From positions 2,501 to 35,000 of the forward strand of contig JAWQFJ010020220.1 of NCBI GenBank assembly GCA_034096865.1: 32,500 nt of DNA. The letters run 5' to 3'. The translations under genes and the position numbers were made by a program. Below, piece by piece: positions 9,761-24,360 of this stretch (its first letter is position 1; each line of letters begins with the position of its first letter). Under the pieces are notes generated by a model. The model made no database searches. It was not told where the DNA came from and saw only the letters and a list, made by a program, of their open reading frames with translations. The DNA is from Theodoxus fluviatilis (taxonomy: Eukaryota; Mollusca; Gastropoda; Cycloneritida; Neritidae).

Positions 9761-10308
9761 TAGAATAATTCCGGAAATCAAAAGTCTATTACCCCCCCCC
9801 CCCCCCCCTATCAAAATCGTCAAATGCATGCTTATATCACCGAATCTGCTGTTATGATTATTGTTGTCGTGTGTAGGAGAGAGGGGTCCGAGAATCATCT
9901 GTGCATATACTACCACTTAGAGTGAGGGATTGTGGTGGCTTCGAGGGACACACGGTAAAATAAACATCTGTGCAGCACTTCCCCCGCTCACGTACCCCCC
10001 CCCCCCCCCCCCCCCCCACCCGCCCCCCTCCCCGCTCCATCGGGTTCACACAACAACAACAACACTGAATGAAACAACAGCCCCTTCTGTGTTCTTTCCT
10101 TGGATCCCATCGGGTACAGCTGAAAATCTGTATATTCATTAATTCAAATGATGCAAAAGGTCAGCTTTCTCACACATACACACAAATCAAGGGGTCAGAA
10201 CAGGGTCAGTATTCACTGACTGACTGACCAGTTGCTGATACAGAATGGAAAGATGTCGTAACTGGGACCCAGTGGAAAGCTTCGGTCTGTTGTGAAGGGA
10301 GTAACAAG
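9761..10308. other. No gene; poly-C tracts
   Basis: Poly-C runs lie at about 9791-9808 and 9995-10018. The open frames on either strand here are low-complexity (Gly or Pro runs) and not credible genes. Confidence 0.5.
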
Positions 10309-10310
10309 TA

Positions 10311-10338
10311 CACTACGCACAAAAAGTTAATGATCACT
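10311..10338 (+). repeat. Left TIR of Tc1-like element
   Basis: Begins CACTACGCACAAAAAGTTAA and differs from the right TIR at one position (TAATGATC against TAAGGATC). Confidence 0.93.
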
Positions 10339-10676
10339 TTGAGAAAACAGGTGTGTAATAAACTCAGTTCACAACTGTTATTAATGTGTCAGTCCAGCGA
10401 AATTGTTATGAAATCTCATTCAGCTGTAAGTGGGCGATGTTGTGTTAGTGGGAGAGTTGCACGAGATTCTCAACTACACAGCTTGGCCGCAAACAAAAAA
10501 GGGGAAACTTGCGAAAAAAGACGTTGTTTTGAACCATACTGCCTGAATGCATTGCACAAGCCAAATGAAAAAAAACAAGAAGATGCACGTGCAAGCACTG
10601 CTGTTTATGTGTGAGATGCTGTCACTTGCTTGGCTCTATAAGAAGGCATTCTTTCAGTAGTTGGCCTGATCTGACA

Positions 10677-11703
10677 ATGCCTCCACGACGAAAATTGAGC
10701 GAGTTCAACAGGACACGAGCAGATGCATGGTTCCAAGAGTGTGTTCCCAAGCGTGAAGTGGTCAGACGTCTTCAGGTATCAATCTCGGTCATTGTCAGAC
10801 TGACTGAACGCTACGCAGCCACAGGGAGGGTCCAGGAAAGACGCAGATCTGGTCGACCAAAAAAGACAACCTCACGTGAAGATCGTCTCATTGAACGACA
10901 AGCCCTGCAGACAAGAACAGCCTCTTCCAGCATCATTCGAAGGCACCTGAGGGTGGCAGCTATCGTCAACGTCTGTCAACAGACCATACGGATCCGCCTT
11001 CATGGGTTTAACCTCCGTTCTCGTCGGCCAACTGTACGGCCACGCTTAACTCCAGCCCATAGGGCGGCACGCCGCGCCTTCTGCAGACGTCACGTGGGGT
11101 GGATACGTCATCAATGGTCCCAGGTCCTATTCAGTGATGAATCACGCTTCATCATGAACCACAACGACGGCCGTCTGAGGGTCTGGAGGAGACCAGGGCA
11201 ACGCTTCATGGACGCCACTGTCGAAGAAAGTGGCCTTTGGGGGAGGTTCTGTAATGATCTGGGGGGCCTTCAGCCTTTACCACAGAACACCCCTGTATCA
11301 TGTACAGGGTAACCTGACTGGCCTCAGATACCGGGATGAGATCCTTCGACCGCTTGCTGAGCCTACACTGCAGCAGATGGGACCAAGGGCTGTCTTCCAG
11401 GATGACAACGCCCGGGCCCACCGGGCAACAGTGGTCAACGACTTCCTGCAGCAGTCTGGCGTCAACAGAATGGAGTGGCCAGCATGCAGTCCCGATTTAA
11501 ACCCGATTGAGAACCTCTGGGATGAACTCGATCGCAAATTGAGGAGCAACCACCCCCCTCCCAGGGATGCCCAACACCTCTTCCAGATGCTGCAGGCTGA
11601 GTGGCAGGCGCTACCTCAGAGGATCATCACCAACCTGGTCAACTCCATGAGGACTCACTGCGTCGAGTGCCAGAACAGCCATGGTGGTTATACGCATTAC
11701 TGA
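10677..11703 (+). pseudogene. Tc1-like transposase, one frameshift
   Basis: Start chosen at the ATG at 10677 (MPPRRKLSEFNRTRAD), since the longer frame from 10611 only adds unrelated residues. An N-terminal helix-turn-helix pair is followed by a GRPKKTTSREDR linker, typical of Tc1 proteins. The DDE catalytic domain begins with QVLFSDESRF (Asp codon at 11136). Near 11230-11240 the frame shifts; in the new frame the protein resumes with AFGGGSVMIWGAFS. It then gives the second Asp (VFQDDNARAH, codon 11404) and the Glu in SPDLNPIENLW (codon 11509), exactly 34 residues apart, the DD34E spacing of Tc1. The reading ends at TGA 11701. Total length of about 342 residues is normal. The single shift is the only visible lesion, so the copy is recent but inactive unless the shift is a sequencing error. 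Confidence 0.93.
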
Positions 11704-11917
11704 ACTTTTTGGAGCATCCAAATGCCCTGTCTTGTGATTTCAATGATTTTGTGAAATCGAATTTCGATATGTATTCACTTTGATTACATGTACACACCAA
11801 ACTATTGTTCGAAATTAAACGCCATTTTGTGTCGTTCTCCATGACGGATGGAAATAAAGTTTTGCTAAATTGCAACGCATTGGCTTTCTTCTTATCAATG
11901 TTATGACTGAGGGTGCA

Positions 11918-11945
11918 AGTGATCCTTAACTTTTTGTGCGTAGTG
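11918..11945 (-). repeat. Right TIR of Tc1-like element
   Basis: Inverted counterpart of the left TIR, ending TTTTTGTGCGTAGTG before the flanking TA. Confidence 0.93.
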
Positions 11946-11947
11946 TA

Positions 11948-14820
11948 TTTCATACTGTCATCGACTGTGATTATCCATTTGTCACTCAAAGGTCTGTGAC
12001 AGTCCGTCTGAGATGCAAGGATCCTCCAGTCGGATAAACATGTTAACCTCAGTAGAAATGAAATCCGTCTTCAGAAAGCTGCATAATAGGCAGTCTTGCC
12101 GGAATGTTGCCCGATAATTCTTATGCGGAAAGACCCCCAAAATTATGGTCGAGTGACAAATGGAATGAGGTGCTTAATTAATTGCGACAAGTAGCGCCAC
12201 CAAGCAAGCAGTTTGACTTGTTGAAAGGTGACAGAACTTTATTTTCCAAATATTGTATTTACATGCGGACAGTTCTTGAATTGAATACTTTGCTCGCAGT
12301 GGATAGGGAGAGAACCCCCATCCTGTGCCTGAGCAATGCTGGGGGTGCGATGGGGGTAAAGGTGGCCATGATGTGTGTGTTACGGGGTGGTGGGGTGGGG
12401 GGTGGGTGGGGGGGTAGAGAGGGGACACGCACTTTGAGACGGCTGCTAAATCGGCCTCTACCGTGATGGCTGGTGTAACTTTCTGCACTTCGAGGATTGG
12501 AACTGTGTTTGCATCGAGCTAATCTGTGTCACCTCGAAAATATGACGAAGATTTTTGTTGCTTCGTCTGCTCGTCACAGGGAAAGGATAGGAAAGTGTTC
12601 GGCAAAATGTTGTCCGTGTCCACGTTTTGTAGGTGTCCGCTGGTCAAAGGTTATTTTGTGAGTAAAACCCATCCGTGCCAAGCAGCTGTGTCCAGACATG
12701 ATAGGTGTTCGCTCATTGGGAGTTCACTCGTCAGAGGGACTACTGTTACATTGTATATGCATAGTGCTTGTGTGCAGTGCGATGGCAAATTGGCAGCTAG
12801 TGCTTGTCACGAAGGATAGGTGTCATATAAGAACGACTGGGCAGGCGTTTATTCATTCGCGCCGCAATGTCCTGAACCAGTTGAACCTGTGTTTCACCTG
12901 ATAGTGTCATCTCCTAGACCGTAGGATATCCTAAAACGAGGAGCGTGACCTACTTGCATATTATTAACATGGCGTGTTCACCCGCCAAATCTTGTGATTC
13001 GACATTGCCCCGCAGAGATGACTTTCCCTCGCCTACTCTTGAATTCTTAACAGTGATTAGCCGGTTATAACGGTGAGCGTTTTATGAAATCTTGGACTTA
13101 AAGATTTTTGTCTTTGCTGCGTGTGATTACACAAACATTTCTAGAGGAAAGTACCATTTCATCGGGTAATAAGGTGCCAACAGGGTGCTTCTGGTGTAGA
13201 AGAAGACTTTTCCTGCTTGTGGGAGAGCGTGACTTCTCGCTCTGTATGGTGCATCCCACCCACTCACCCACTCACCCCCGTCTGGCCCAAAGTCTGTCCC
13301 CCTTTCCCAGTCCCACACGACATAGTAGGAGTGGGGTCTTCTCTTTTTGTCTGGACTCCTAGTCTTGTGCCTCGTCCGTCACAGCGTGAAGCTCTGCATC
13401 TTTGCTGCCTTGATCCCGATGTTGCTCAGAAATTGGAGATCCTCGCCTCCTGCTTTCTTCTATTCCTCCTCATGCTTCTTTCCACCGCTCAGTCTGCTCC
13501 CTTTTCTTGGTGGTCATTGATCCTTTGCAAAATCTTCTTGTTCCCTTCACTCTTACTCCCCTTCCGTCATTTCTCCAATGGAGATCAAAGGAGTGCGAAG
13601 AGAGAACAACGGGGGAGTGTTGCATCGTTGTTGACTGAACGACCGCATGGACGTTTAGAGGTGCGTGAGAAAGACTTTCATGCATCAGAAATGAACTGGC
13701 GTAGTGCAAAGAGGAGCTTCTTGGATGATGAGACATACATCAGGCGAGACCAACGAGACAAGAAATGACGACTTAAGCCAGCAAACTGGCTGAGGGGATG
13801 TACTGGATTAAACAGGATGGAAATCTGCAAATGCAATCGAGAAATCCTATTCCCCAGGGATTGCAGTTCATCTTACTTTCCAGACGTTGTGGAATCAGAT
13901 GAGCTTCGTTCGCAGACATGCGGAGAACACGGCGCCTCCTTTTAATGCGCCGGCGCCTTCAACAGCCAATATGGCTCCACATACAACTTCCCTGTCTTCT
14001 TGTGGATACCACAGTCGATGACCTAATGTAATACTTGTTACTTCCCTCACAATAGACCGAAGCTTCCCACTAAGTCACAGTCACGACATCTTTCCATACT
14101 TTAATCGAGTCTTCAGTCATGGACTGACTTTGTTCTTAGATTCCCGTCGTTCCCACAGGCGAAGGAATAGATCACATGATAGTTCCACTGCCATTTTGGA
14201 AATGGCGCATGAGCAGTACGCACTGAACCGCTGTGCATGTAAACAAAGGATCTCTGTACGTGAATGAATATATACCTGGTGAACATTGAAGAAGCGCCTA
14301 CTTCCATCCTTCCATCCATTCATCCATCTCGCTTGCTACAATTAAAAATATTTGTTTACATGCAGTTTCGCAGCTGCCAATGACGATCGAGAACTACGAT
14401 TACGTGGTACTCCTATATAACATCACGTAACGCTGGAACTATCAAGTGGTCTATTGAGGGTCACAACATCGGTCAGTGTAGACAGGTGCCAATTACTGAC
14501 ATCCTTTCAGATGACGGCTCAGCGTTACGAATGTCTGTTTGCACGAACGGCATCAATCGGGTGGGTCGGTCAGTTTTAATAATGACAATTTCTCACAAAC
14601 CGATTTTGTTGTACGTCTGTTATGTCAGGCTATGGAAATGCCGAAGAAGTGAACGCAGGTAACGAGGGCGAAAACGATCTTACATTTATATGTATGTGTG
14701 TTGATGGAGTAAATGCTTGCAATATTGCGCGATATTTCCCGCTGTTTCGGACCAGGTACCTTTTCCTCCTTAACACTTCTTAGCAACGTAAATGGCGGAA
14801 CTGGAAGGCCATGGGCTCTA

Positions 14821-14823
<3 letters not shown>
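11948..14823. other. No recognisable gene
   Basis: Nearly 2.9 kb with no domain I can name. A G-rich patch lies at about 12385-12420. The longest frame (13217-13768, plus strand, 183 codons) opens with a TTG rather than an ATG. Its hydrophobic middle comes from a pyrimidine-rich stretch, and it ends with several dibasic pairs. I see nothing else that supports it as a gene. Confidence 0.4.

Positions 14824-14880
<57 letters not shown>
14824..14880. repeat. (GA)n microsatellite
   Basis: A pure dinucleotide array of about 28 units. Confidence 0.97.
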
Positions 14881-14883
<3 letters not shown>

Positions 14884-14999
14884 CTTGATCATCTTGTCAC
14901 AATGCTTTATTGTGAAGGCCACTGGAGGATGGACTTTTATTGTACAAGTGAATACCCTCGTTAAATAAAAGAAGTGAATTGAATTAAATTGTCATTATC
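14881..14999 (+). repeat. Possible LINE 3' end
   Basis: The run TTAAATAAAAGAAGTGAATTGAATTAAATTG (14963-14993), an AATAAA word followed by GAATT-type units, resembles the 3' end of invertebrate LINEs. No coding part is recognisable upstream, where a GA array intervenes. Confidence 0.35.
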
Positions 15000-15000
15000 A

Positions 15001-15028
15001 CCACCACCATCACCACCACCACCACCCT
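15001..15028. repeat. (CCA)n/(CAC)n microsatellite
   Basis: A short trinucleotide array abutting the start of dispersed-repeat copy 2. Confidence 0.8.
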
Positions 15029-15203
15029 GAACCCCGTGGGTTCGGGGCAAGAATTGACCCACTGCGTCTCCCTACGCGATTCGTAAGAGGCGAATGACTA
15101 GGGACACCGTGACTTGGTTTACGTTTACTCTAAACTGTTCTAGTGATGTTCGTGCTTAGTGGCATTACATAGCCTTCAAAGGCTGATAGGCCGTAAAACA
15201 CCA
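15029..15203. repeat. Dispersed repeat family, copy 2
   Basis: Same family and orientation as 9439-9610. Differences are scattered point changes and a few single-base indels. It runs into a short CATC array (15204-15231), then into a CCA array. Confidence 0.85.
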
Positions 15204-15302
15204 TCCATCCATCCATCTATCCATCCATCCGCCACCACCACCACCACCACCACCACCACCACCACCACCACCACCACCACCACCACCACCACCACCACCA
15301 CC
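15204..15302. repeat. (CATC)n then (CCA)n microsatellite
   Basis: About six CATC-type units with one CTAT variant, followed by a long pure CCA run from about 15233 to 15302. Confidence 0.95.
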
Positions 15303-19100
<3,798 letters not shown>

Positions 19101-19110
19101 ACCGTCCGTT

Positions 19111-19385
19111 CTTCTCTTCGTCTGCTTCTCTCTTCTCTTCGTCTGCTTCTCTCTTCCCTTCTTCTGCTTCTCTCTTTTCTTCGTCTGCTTCTCTCTTCTC
19201 TTCGTCTGCTTCTCTCTTCTCTTCATCTGCTTCTCTCTTCCCTTCTTCTGCTTCTCTCTTTTCTTCGTCTGCTTCTCTCTTTTCTTCGTCTGCTTCTCTC
19301 TTCTCTTCATCTGCTTCTCTCTTCTCTTCGTCTGCTTCTCTCTTCTCTTCGTCTGCTTCTCTCTTCTCTTCTTCTGCTTCTCTGC
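19111..19385. repeat. 21-bp minisatellite, about 13 copies
   Basis: The unit TCTGCTTCTCTCTTCTCTTCG recurs every 21 bp with a few variants (TTCCCTTCT, TTTTCTTCG, TTCATC). Because 21 is a multiple of three, it stays open in all frames. On the minus strand it would give a charged heptad (KREADEE) inside a 140-codon frame at 19009-19431, and on the plus strand SSASLFS units. I treat both as by-products unless expression is shown. Confidence 0.93.
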
Positions 19386-19619
19386 TGTGTGGGGACCGAT
19401 CTCTCTTCTCTGTCTTCTTGCGCTCTCTCATATAACCATCTTCTCACAACCAACTCACGGCCCATATCTACTCACCACAACTCATACCTCAGAGCGAACA
19501 CCGCTCATCACCTTGGGGCAGAACTCAACTTCCACTCACTCCAAACTTTACACTGTTTTGGACTACCAACCTCACCTTCAACGTACCAGCAAAAATCAAC
19601 TCTCTCTCAAGTGAGATAC

Positions 19620-20926
19620 TTCCAAAAACCTATTTCCCCATTACACCTAGAGCACGTGTCCCAGTATGACCTTTTGGCCCGTTTTCATTCCGCGTACCGT
19701 GCTCATCATTTCACCGAAACAGCTCTGCTCCGTGTTCTAAACGATCTTCTCGTTGCTTCTGACAATTCCAAAGTTTCTCTTCTTACTCTGTTGAACTTGA
19801 GTGCCGCGTTCGACACGATAGACCATGGAATTCTTCTCACCTGTCTTAGAAGCGTTTTTGGCATTGGGAACTTAGCACTCTCTTTCCTGCATTCATATCT
19901 CTCAGAACGTAGACATACTGTTTCGATCTCGGGTTTTGCTTCTGATCCTACACCTCTCAAGTACGGAGTCTCTCAGGGCTCATTTCTGGGTCCTCTGCTG
20001 TTTCTACTGTACACCCAACCACTCTCCAATGTAATTGACAGTCATTCAGTCTCTCACAGTGAATTTGCTGATGATACCCAGCTCTACAACTCCTCCCACC
20101 CCAGTCAAGTCCACTCTCTTCTATCTACCAGCGAACACTGTATCTCTGACGTGAAACGGTGGATGACCCGGAACAAGCTCCAACTCAATGACTCAAAAAC
20201 TGAAGCACCCCTGGTGGGCGTCGGAGGCAAATCGGATCAGGTCCTCAAACTAACCATTGGTCACAGTGACATCGTCTTCTCCCAATCTGTTAGAAATTTA
20301 GGCGTCATGTTTGACGATGATCTGTCAATGAGATCTCATGTCAACTAAGTCTGTCAGTTAGCATATAATGAGCTAAGGAAAATTAGTACCATTCATTATT
20401 ATCTTTCTCAGCAGGCCACCAAAACGCTCATCATATCACTTGTTCTGTCTCGTCTCGACTATGGAAACTCTCTTCTCGCTGGCATCCCCGACACTCTGCT
20501 TAACAAACTCCAGAGAGTTCAGAATTGTGCTGCTAGGCTAGTTTTTCGATGTCCCAATAGTACCCATGTCTCATCACTCCTACATACACTTCACTGGCTC
20601 CCCATCTCTCAGAGAATAGATGATAAACTTGCTACTTTGTGCTTCAAGGCCATCGACAACACCGCGCCACACGCTCTTACAGAAATTCTTGCAGTCTACA
20701 CGCCCTCCAGATCTCTACGCTAAGCTGCTTCTCTAGAATGCTTAAGGTCCCCCGCTGTAACAAGAAAACTCAAGGACAGTGTGCCTTCTCCTATATTGGA
20801 CCTGTAACCTGGGATAGTCTCCCTCTCTCAGTCCGTCATTCTGACACTCTGCCCCAGTTCAAAAGTGCTCTAAAGACCCACCTCTTCAAATCCGCCTTTC
20901 CCGCTGAGCTGCTTCGCCTTACTTGA
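19620..20926 (+). pseudogene. L2-like LINE reverse transcriptase, disrupted
   Basis: The first stretch, open to the TAA at 20346-20348, has YDLLARFHSAYRAHHFTETA, then TLLNLSAAFDTIDHG (motif A), YGVSQGSFLGPLLFLLYTQP (motif B), EFADDTQLY (catalytic box), MTRNKLQLNDSKTE and NLGVMFDDDLSM. After the stop the same frame continues with LVLSRLDYGNSLLAGIPDTL and LHWLPISQRIDDKLATLCFK. A shift near 20720-20740 then leads to AFSYIGPVTWDSLPLSVRHS and LKTHLFKSAFP, ending at TGA 20924. This is the canonical order of L2/CR1 RT and C-terminal domains. Motif A has Asn (codon 19794-19796) where the catalytic Asp is expected. With one stop, one shift and this substitution, the copy is dead. Confidence 0.9.
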
Positions 20927-21141
20927 CCTGGCCTGCAAGTGTTATGTATATTGTATAGTTTGTTCTATTTGTTCTATTGGATCTTAGTTTGTTTTTTGTT
21001 TTGTTTATGTGTGTAGTGTGTGAGTTTTTGTAGGAATGTGGTGTTGAGTGGTTGTATGAGTGTTGATTTTTTTGGATTGCAAACGACATGAGCTTGCCTG
21101 TCAAGGAAAGGTATGTGCATATGAATAAACTATTATTCTAG
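19620..21141 (+). mobile_element. L2/CR1-like LINE, 5'-truncated
   Basis: Non-LTR element starting in the RT fingers region next to the 21-bp minisatellite. It ends at about 21141 after AATAAACTATTATTCTAGG, which is the short-tail style of L2-type LINEs. The coding part is given separately. The 3' UTR at 20930-21125 is T/G-rich. Confidence 0.8.
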
Positions 21142-21159
21142 GAATGAGCAAGTCAATGA

Positions 21160-21232
21160 AGGGGGGGGGGGAGGGGAGAGAGGGGGGAGGGGGAGGGGGG
21201 AGGGGGAGGGGGGAGGGGGAGGGGGAGGGGGG
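21160..21232. repeat. (GGGGGA)n-like purine tract
   Basis: G-runs of four to nine interrupted by A on the plus strand, starting about 20 bases after the end of the L2-like LINE. Quadruplex-prone. Confidence 0.9.
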
Positions 21233-21402
21233 ATGCTGTTTTGAGGAAAAGACGGTCCGAAACATATAAGCAATTCAGAGACTAGTTGTTAAGGTTGGAA
21301 TCGCCGTATACTTTAACGCTCCTTTGTGAACAATATAATTTTTACCACCTGGCGTTCTTGGCACCCCTTTACTCCCCAACAAAAGGCCACATGGTCATGT
21401 GT

Positions 21403-21404
<2 letters not shown>

Positions 21405-21475
<71 letters not shown>
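21405..21475. repeat. (TA)n microsatellite
   Basis: A pure AT dinucleotide array of about 35 units. Confidence 0.97.
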
Positions 21476-21478
<3 letters not shown>

Positions 21479-21874
21479 TTAAAGAAAATTCAAATCCCTG
21501 TATGGCTGCATCAAAATCTCGTAAAGTCCCAAATTTCACATCCCCTCTTCACGTATGTCCTGCTCCACTGTGCACCGCCATGTACCGTGGTCTACCTCTC
21601 TTGTGCCTCCCAGGGGAGCTCATGTTCATTCGTGGTAAAGGTGGCGGTCTCTCTTCATGCAAAGAACGAGGCCAAGTCATGTCCCACGCTTCCTATTTAC
21701 TTCTTGGATGAAATTGTTGATTCCTGTTTGCCATGAAATCTCTTTGTTGGAGGTTCTTTTTCCCAGCGAATGCGCATCCGCATTCAAAGCCCCTGAGTCT
21801 ACTTTCTGTCCTCATATTCGTTCTCCCGGTCTCCGTGGAATGAAGCAGAACAGAGTGTACATTAGAGCGTTATA
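21476..21874. other. No recognisable gene
   Basis: Short overlapping plus-strand frames only, none with a recognisable domain. Confidence 0.4.
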
Positions 21875-22335
21875 TTTTCAGCTTTATTGAGATGAGGAGT
21901 GGTGTTGATCTCCACACATTTGTCGGCCTTTTGAATAGCGGCACTTCTTGTCCGATACATGATGACATCTCATCAGCTATGTCTCTGTCAGCTGAGGTGT
22001 AGCTTCCCAGATATTTGAGGTTATTAACTTTCACCAGGTCTTCTCCTCTAGCTGTGACTGCCTGTCTTGTCCTGGTTGTCACTTTCATGACTTTGGTCTT
22101 TGATGGGCGGATCTTGAGGCATACTGTGCATGATTTCCTCTCCATGGCTTTAGCCTTCTCTTGAATGCCACTGCAGGTGTTAAAAAAAGGGCTATGTAAT
22201 CTGAAAAATCGTTATCTTCCAGGCGTTCTGTCACTCTGCCAAACCAGTCATCATGGTCGGTCAATTTTTGCTTTCTTCATCACCCGGTCAATGACAACCC
22301 GAAACAAAAGAGATGAGATGACAAATCTTGTATTA
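21875..22335 (-). pseudogene. RTE-type LINE reverse transcriptase fragment
   Basis: Read downward on the minus strand, SLLFRVVIDRVMKKAKID (RTE usually has SPLLFxxVxDWVMKK) is followed after a shift by LEDNDFSDYIALFF. That corresponds to the LEDLDFADDIALLS box. In the same frame come KIRPSKTKVMKVTTRTRQ and VNNLKYLGSYTSADRDIADE, then NVWRSTPLLISIKLKI. This order is characteristic of RTE-clade LINEs. The catalytic box reads FSDY (codons at 22196-22207), so the first Asp position is kept but the second is Tyr. Only about 150 residues remain and the flanks are not alignable by eye. It is an old fragment. Confidence 0.85.
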
Positions 22336-22725
22336 GAGGGTCACAAAAATTGGCCTTTAGATTTTCCATTATGAAATATTAATGTCCGGAATCCAGAATT
22401 CTCGAACAAAACTTCAGGAAGACTGCTGCATAAACTCTCCAGTGGTTCTCACGAAAGGTCGTATCGCGCAGTTCGTGACTTCTCAAAATTACCTCCTTAT
22501 ACAATGGCAAAACACGAGTAAGCTTTTTAGGTGCGGGTAAGTGAGTGAGTGTAAAATTGAATGAGACCATTGATTAATACGTCTGTAGGAGTGAAGGAGT
22601 GAAGGAGAAATACAGTGAGATGAGGCAAGGTGGAGGAAGAAAATATCAGACTGCAAGTACAGCGTGAATATTGGTGTACATCTGTGTAAATGTGTATGAG
22701 TGTGGGGGTGGGTGGGGGTGGGGGA

Positions 22726-22744
22726 GATAGAGAGAGAGAAAGAC

Positions 22745-22775
<31 letters not shown>

Positions 22776-22814
22776 TAGAGGGAGAGACAGAGAGAGAGAG
22801 ACAGAGACAGAGAG

Positions 22815-22850
<36 letters not shown>
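22726..22850. repeat. (GA)n/(GACA)n microsatellite
   Basis: Purine array with CAGAGA variants on the plus strand, abutting the 3' tail of the minus-strand LINE fragment at 22851. Confidence 0.95.
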
Positions 22851-22855
<5 letters not shown>

Positions 22856-23406
22856 TCGAACTCGAACTCGAACTCGAAATATTTTATTGTTAGGCCACCA
22901 GCCCGTACAACAATGATTATTTGTTTAATGACTCATTTGAATTAGGAATATTATCTTTTTGTCTCTTTTTGAAAGCAAACTACAAATATGCTGCCAAGTT
23001 TCTAATCAGAGCTTCATCCTGCAACGATAAAATACTCACCAGGTCATCGGTATCATTGTTGTGTTTAAAACTTATGTATCTATTTCTGAGATCTGCAAAA
23101 TGAGGACATTTGAACTAAAAGTGTATCTCATTTTCCGTCTCTTGATGAAATGATGGACAAATAGCAGGACTGTCAGTACAGTAACGTAACGTATGGCACA
23201 ATAAGTCACTTATTCCTAATCTAAAACGAGTGATCATCTCTCTAAAAACCTTTTTATCTACACTGCATAGAAATATTTCCAACTCTCTCGATTTCTTAAA
23301 TAGGCGATACACAGAAAACCGATCACTATCCATCAGTTTTTTCCCCAGGCCTCCTTAAATTTGTCAATCAATCTTTCCCTCAGTGTCTTGACGAAACTTC
23401 GTTCTT

Positions 23407-23420
<14 letters not shown>
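22846..23420 (-). pseudogene. LINE ORF2 C-terminal fragment with 3' tail
   Basis: On the minus strand, FVKTLRERLIDKFKEAWGK is followed after a one-base shift by RFSVYRLFKKSRELEIFL, MITRFRLGISDLLCHTLRY, CPSFHQETENEIHF, a stop, FKCPHFADLRNRYISF, and SLQDEALIRNLAAYL, a stop, FAFKKRQ. Fixed Cys, Glu and His spacing (CPxF/C, ExExHF, KCPxF) is the zinc-knuckle-like C-terminus of many mollusc LINEs. It ends in a 3' UTR and an AATAAAATA word, then (TTCGAG)n at 22851-22876 (read as GAACTC on the plus strand). A TC/GA array at 23411-23440 has expanded within or next to its 5' edge. Two in-frame stops and a shift make it a pseudogene; the clade is not fixed. Confidence 0.8.
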
Positions 23421-23440
<20 letters not shown>

Positions 23441-23443
<3 letters not shown>

Positions 23444-23749
23444 ATATATATTTGTTAATGGGGTCGACGACACATCAGAGTTACAGCAAGTACAAGTGCG
23501 TAGAATAAGTGTAATCAAAAGATGTTAAAAACATCCGTAGATACACTTATAGGAGGTGACAAAGTATCTCGGTTTTACAGTAATCAAAGTACAGAAACAC
23601 GTTTGATGTGTTCATTGAATACTGTTGATAATGTATGTGTCTCGAAGAAGCGTAAGTTAAAAGTTAAAAGAGTAAATCGCAGACTCAGCGTATGAAGCAA
23701 CAGTCAAACATATCACAGGAGTATTATCACATAGTATCTTCAAAAGATG
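23441..23749. other. No recognisable gene
   Basis: AT-rich and non-coding by inspection; no repeat recognised. Confidence 0.4.
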
Positions 23750-23996
23750 TCCGCACAAGATAGAGGAAGCACAAATCTGACTTTCTTGGACTACGCATCC
23801 AAAAGTCAGGTTGGACCGCACACTCATCCGTCCCCCATCCTGATGACAAGCAGTTGCTCTTTGTCAGAACCTACATTTTGGACTCAGTGGTAGAAGAGTC
23901 CATACTTCTGCAGCGCGAACTCTGGTGGCAAGCAAATCTAGGCACCATATTTGTAGGACATATTAGTAGACATGAACTACTTGGACAGCCTTAAAG
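23750..23996 (+). pseudogene. Possible Penelope-like element C-terminus
   Basis: A frame reading DFLGLRIQKSGWTAHSS, then LFVRTYILDSVVEESILLQR, ELWWQANLGTIF and RHELLGQP, ending TAA. The pattern of an R/E-rich helix, an aromatic pair (WW), then LGT is the way many PLE proteins end after the GIY-YIG domain. The likeness is short and the GIY-YIG core is not seen upstream, so this is tentative. It gains support from the PLE-type hammerhead-like motif 370 bp downstream in the same orientation. Confidence 0.35.
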
Positions 23997-24089
23997 GGGG
24001 TTTTGTGGGGTGGGGGGAGGGAGGAGGGGGGAGTTGGGGGGATTTGGTGTGTTTTTTTTTGCTGCTGTTTCATGTTCGTTTCTGCTGGT

Positions 24090-24271
24090 GTTGGGGCGGC
24101 GTAGATTTCCTATTGCAAGAGTGTCATTGTGATTTCTGTGGCCAGCCCTTTCAGACCTTTAAGTCTCGCTTTGCGCATGTATACATCGCGTATCACCGGG
24201 GATCGACTCATTTTTTCGTCCAAAAAGCATGCTTCTACTCTACGTCAACTGTTTTGAGTCCATGCATTTAG
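24090..24271 (+). other. Short frame with C2H2-like pattern
   Basis: The frame reads CHCDFCGQPFQTFKSRFAHV, with CDFC followed twelve residues later by His and a second His five further on (C-x2-C-x12-H-x5-H). It sits after a G-rich tract (23994-24050) and belongs to no longer frame. Possibly a degenerate zinc finger of a transposable element; not a supportable gene. Confidence 0.2.
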
Positions 24272-24360
24272 TTGAACTTGTGTTTTCCTGAGATTGTTTT
24301 CTAAGTTCTTATTACCCTTCGATTATATAAGCTGACTCTCTCTGTATGTTGTGTATGGCC

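Larger units (their letters stand above)
10311..11945 (+). mobile_element. Tc1-like DNA transposon, full length
   Basis: The ends are 28-bp terminal inverted repeats: CACTACGCACAAAAAGTTAA and eight more bases at 10311-10338, matched by the reverse complement of 11918-11945 with one mismatch. TA dinucleotides at 10309-10310 and 11946-11947 are the expected Tc1/mariner target duplication. The element is 1,635 bp, typical for Tc1-like elements, with a single transposase gene in the plus orientation. It inserts into a region otherwise free of genes. Confidence 0.95.

Noticed and set aside
13217..13768. 183-codon frame with a hydrophobic, signal-peptide-like segment and dibasic pairs, resembling a secreted prohormone
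   Set aside because: It opens at TTG with no ATG before the hydrophobic segment, and that segment simply translates a pyrimidine-rich tract. No repeated peptide or amidation signal is visible.
22690..22945. Arg/Glu-rich frames over the GA array
   Set aside because: Microsatellite by-products; the real signal here is the tail of the minus-strand LINE.
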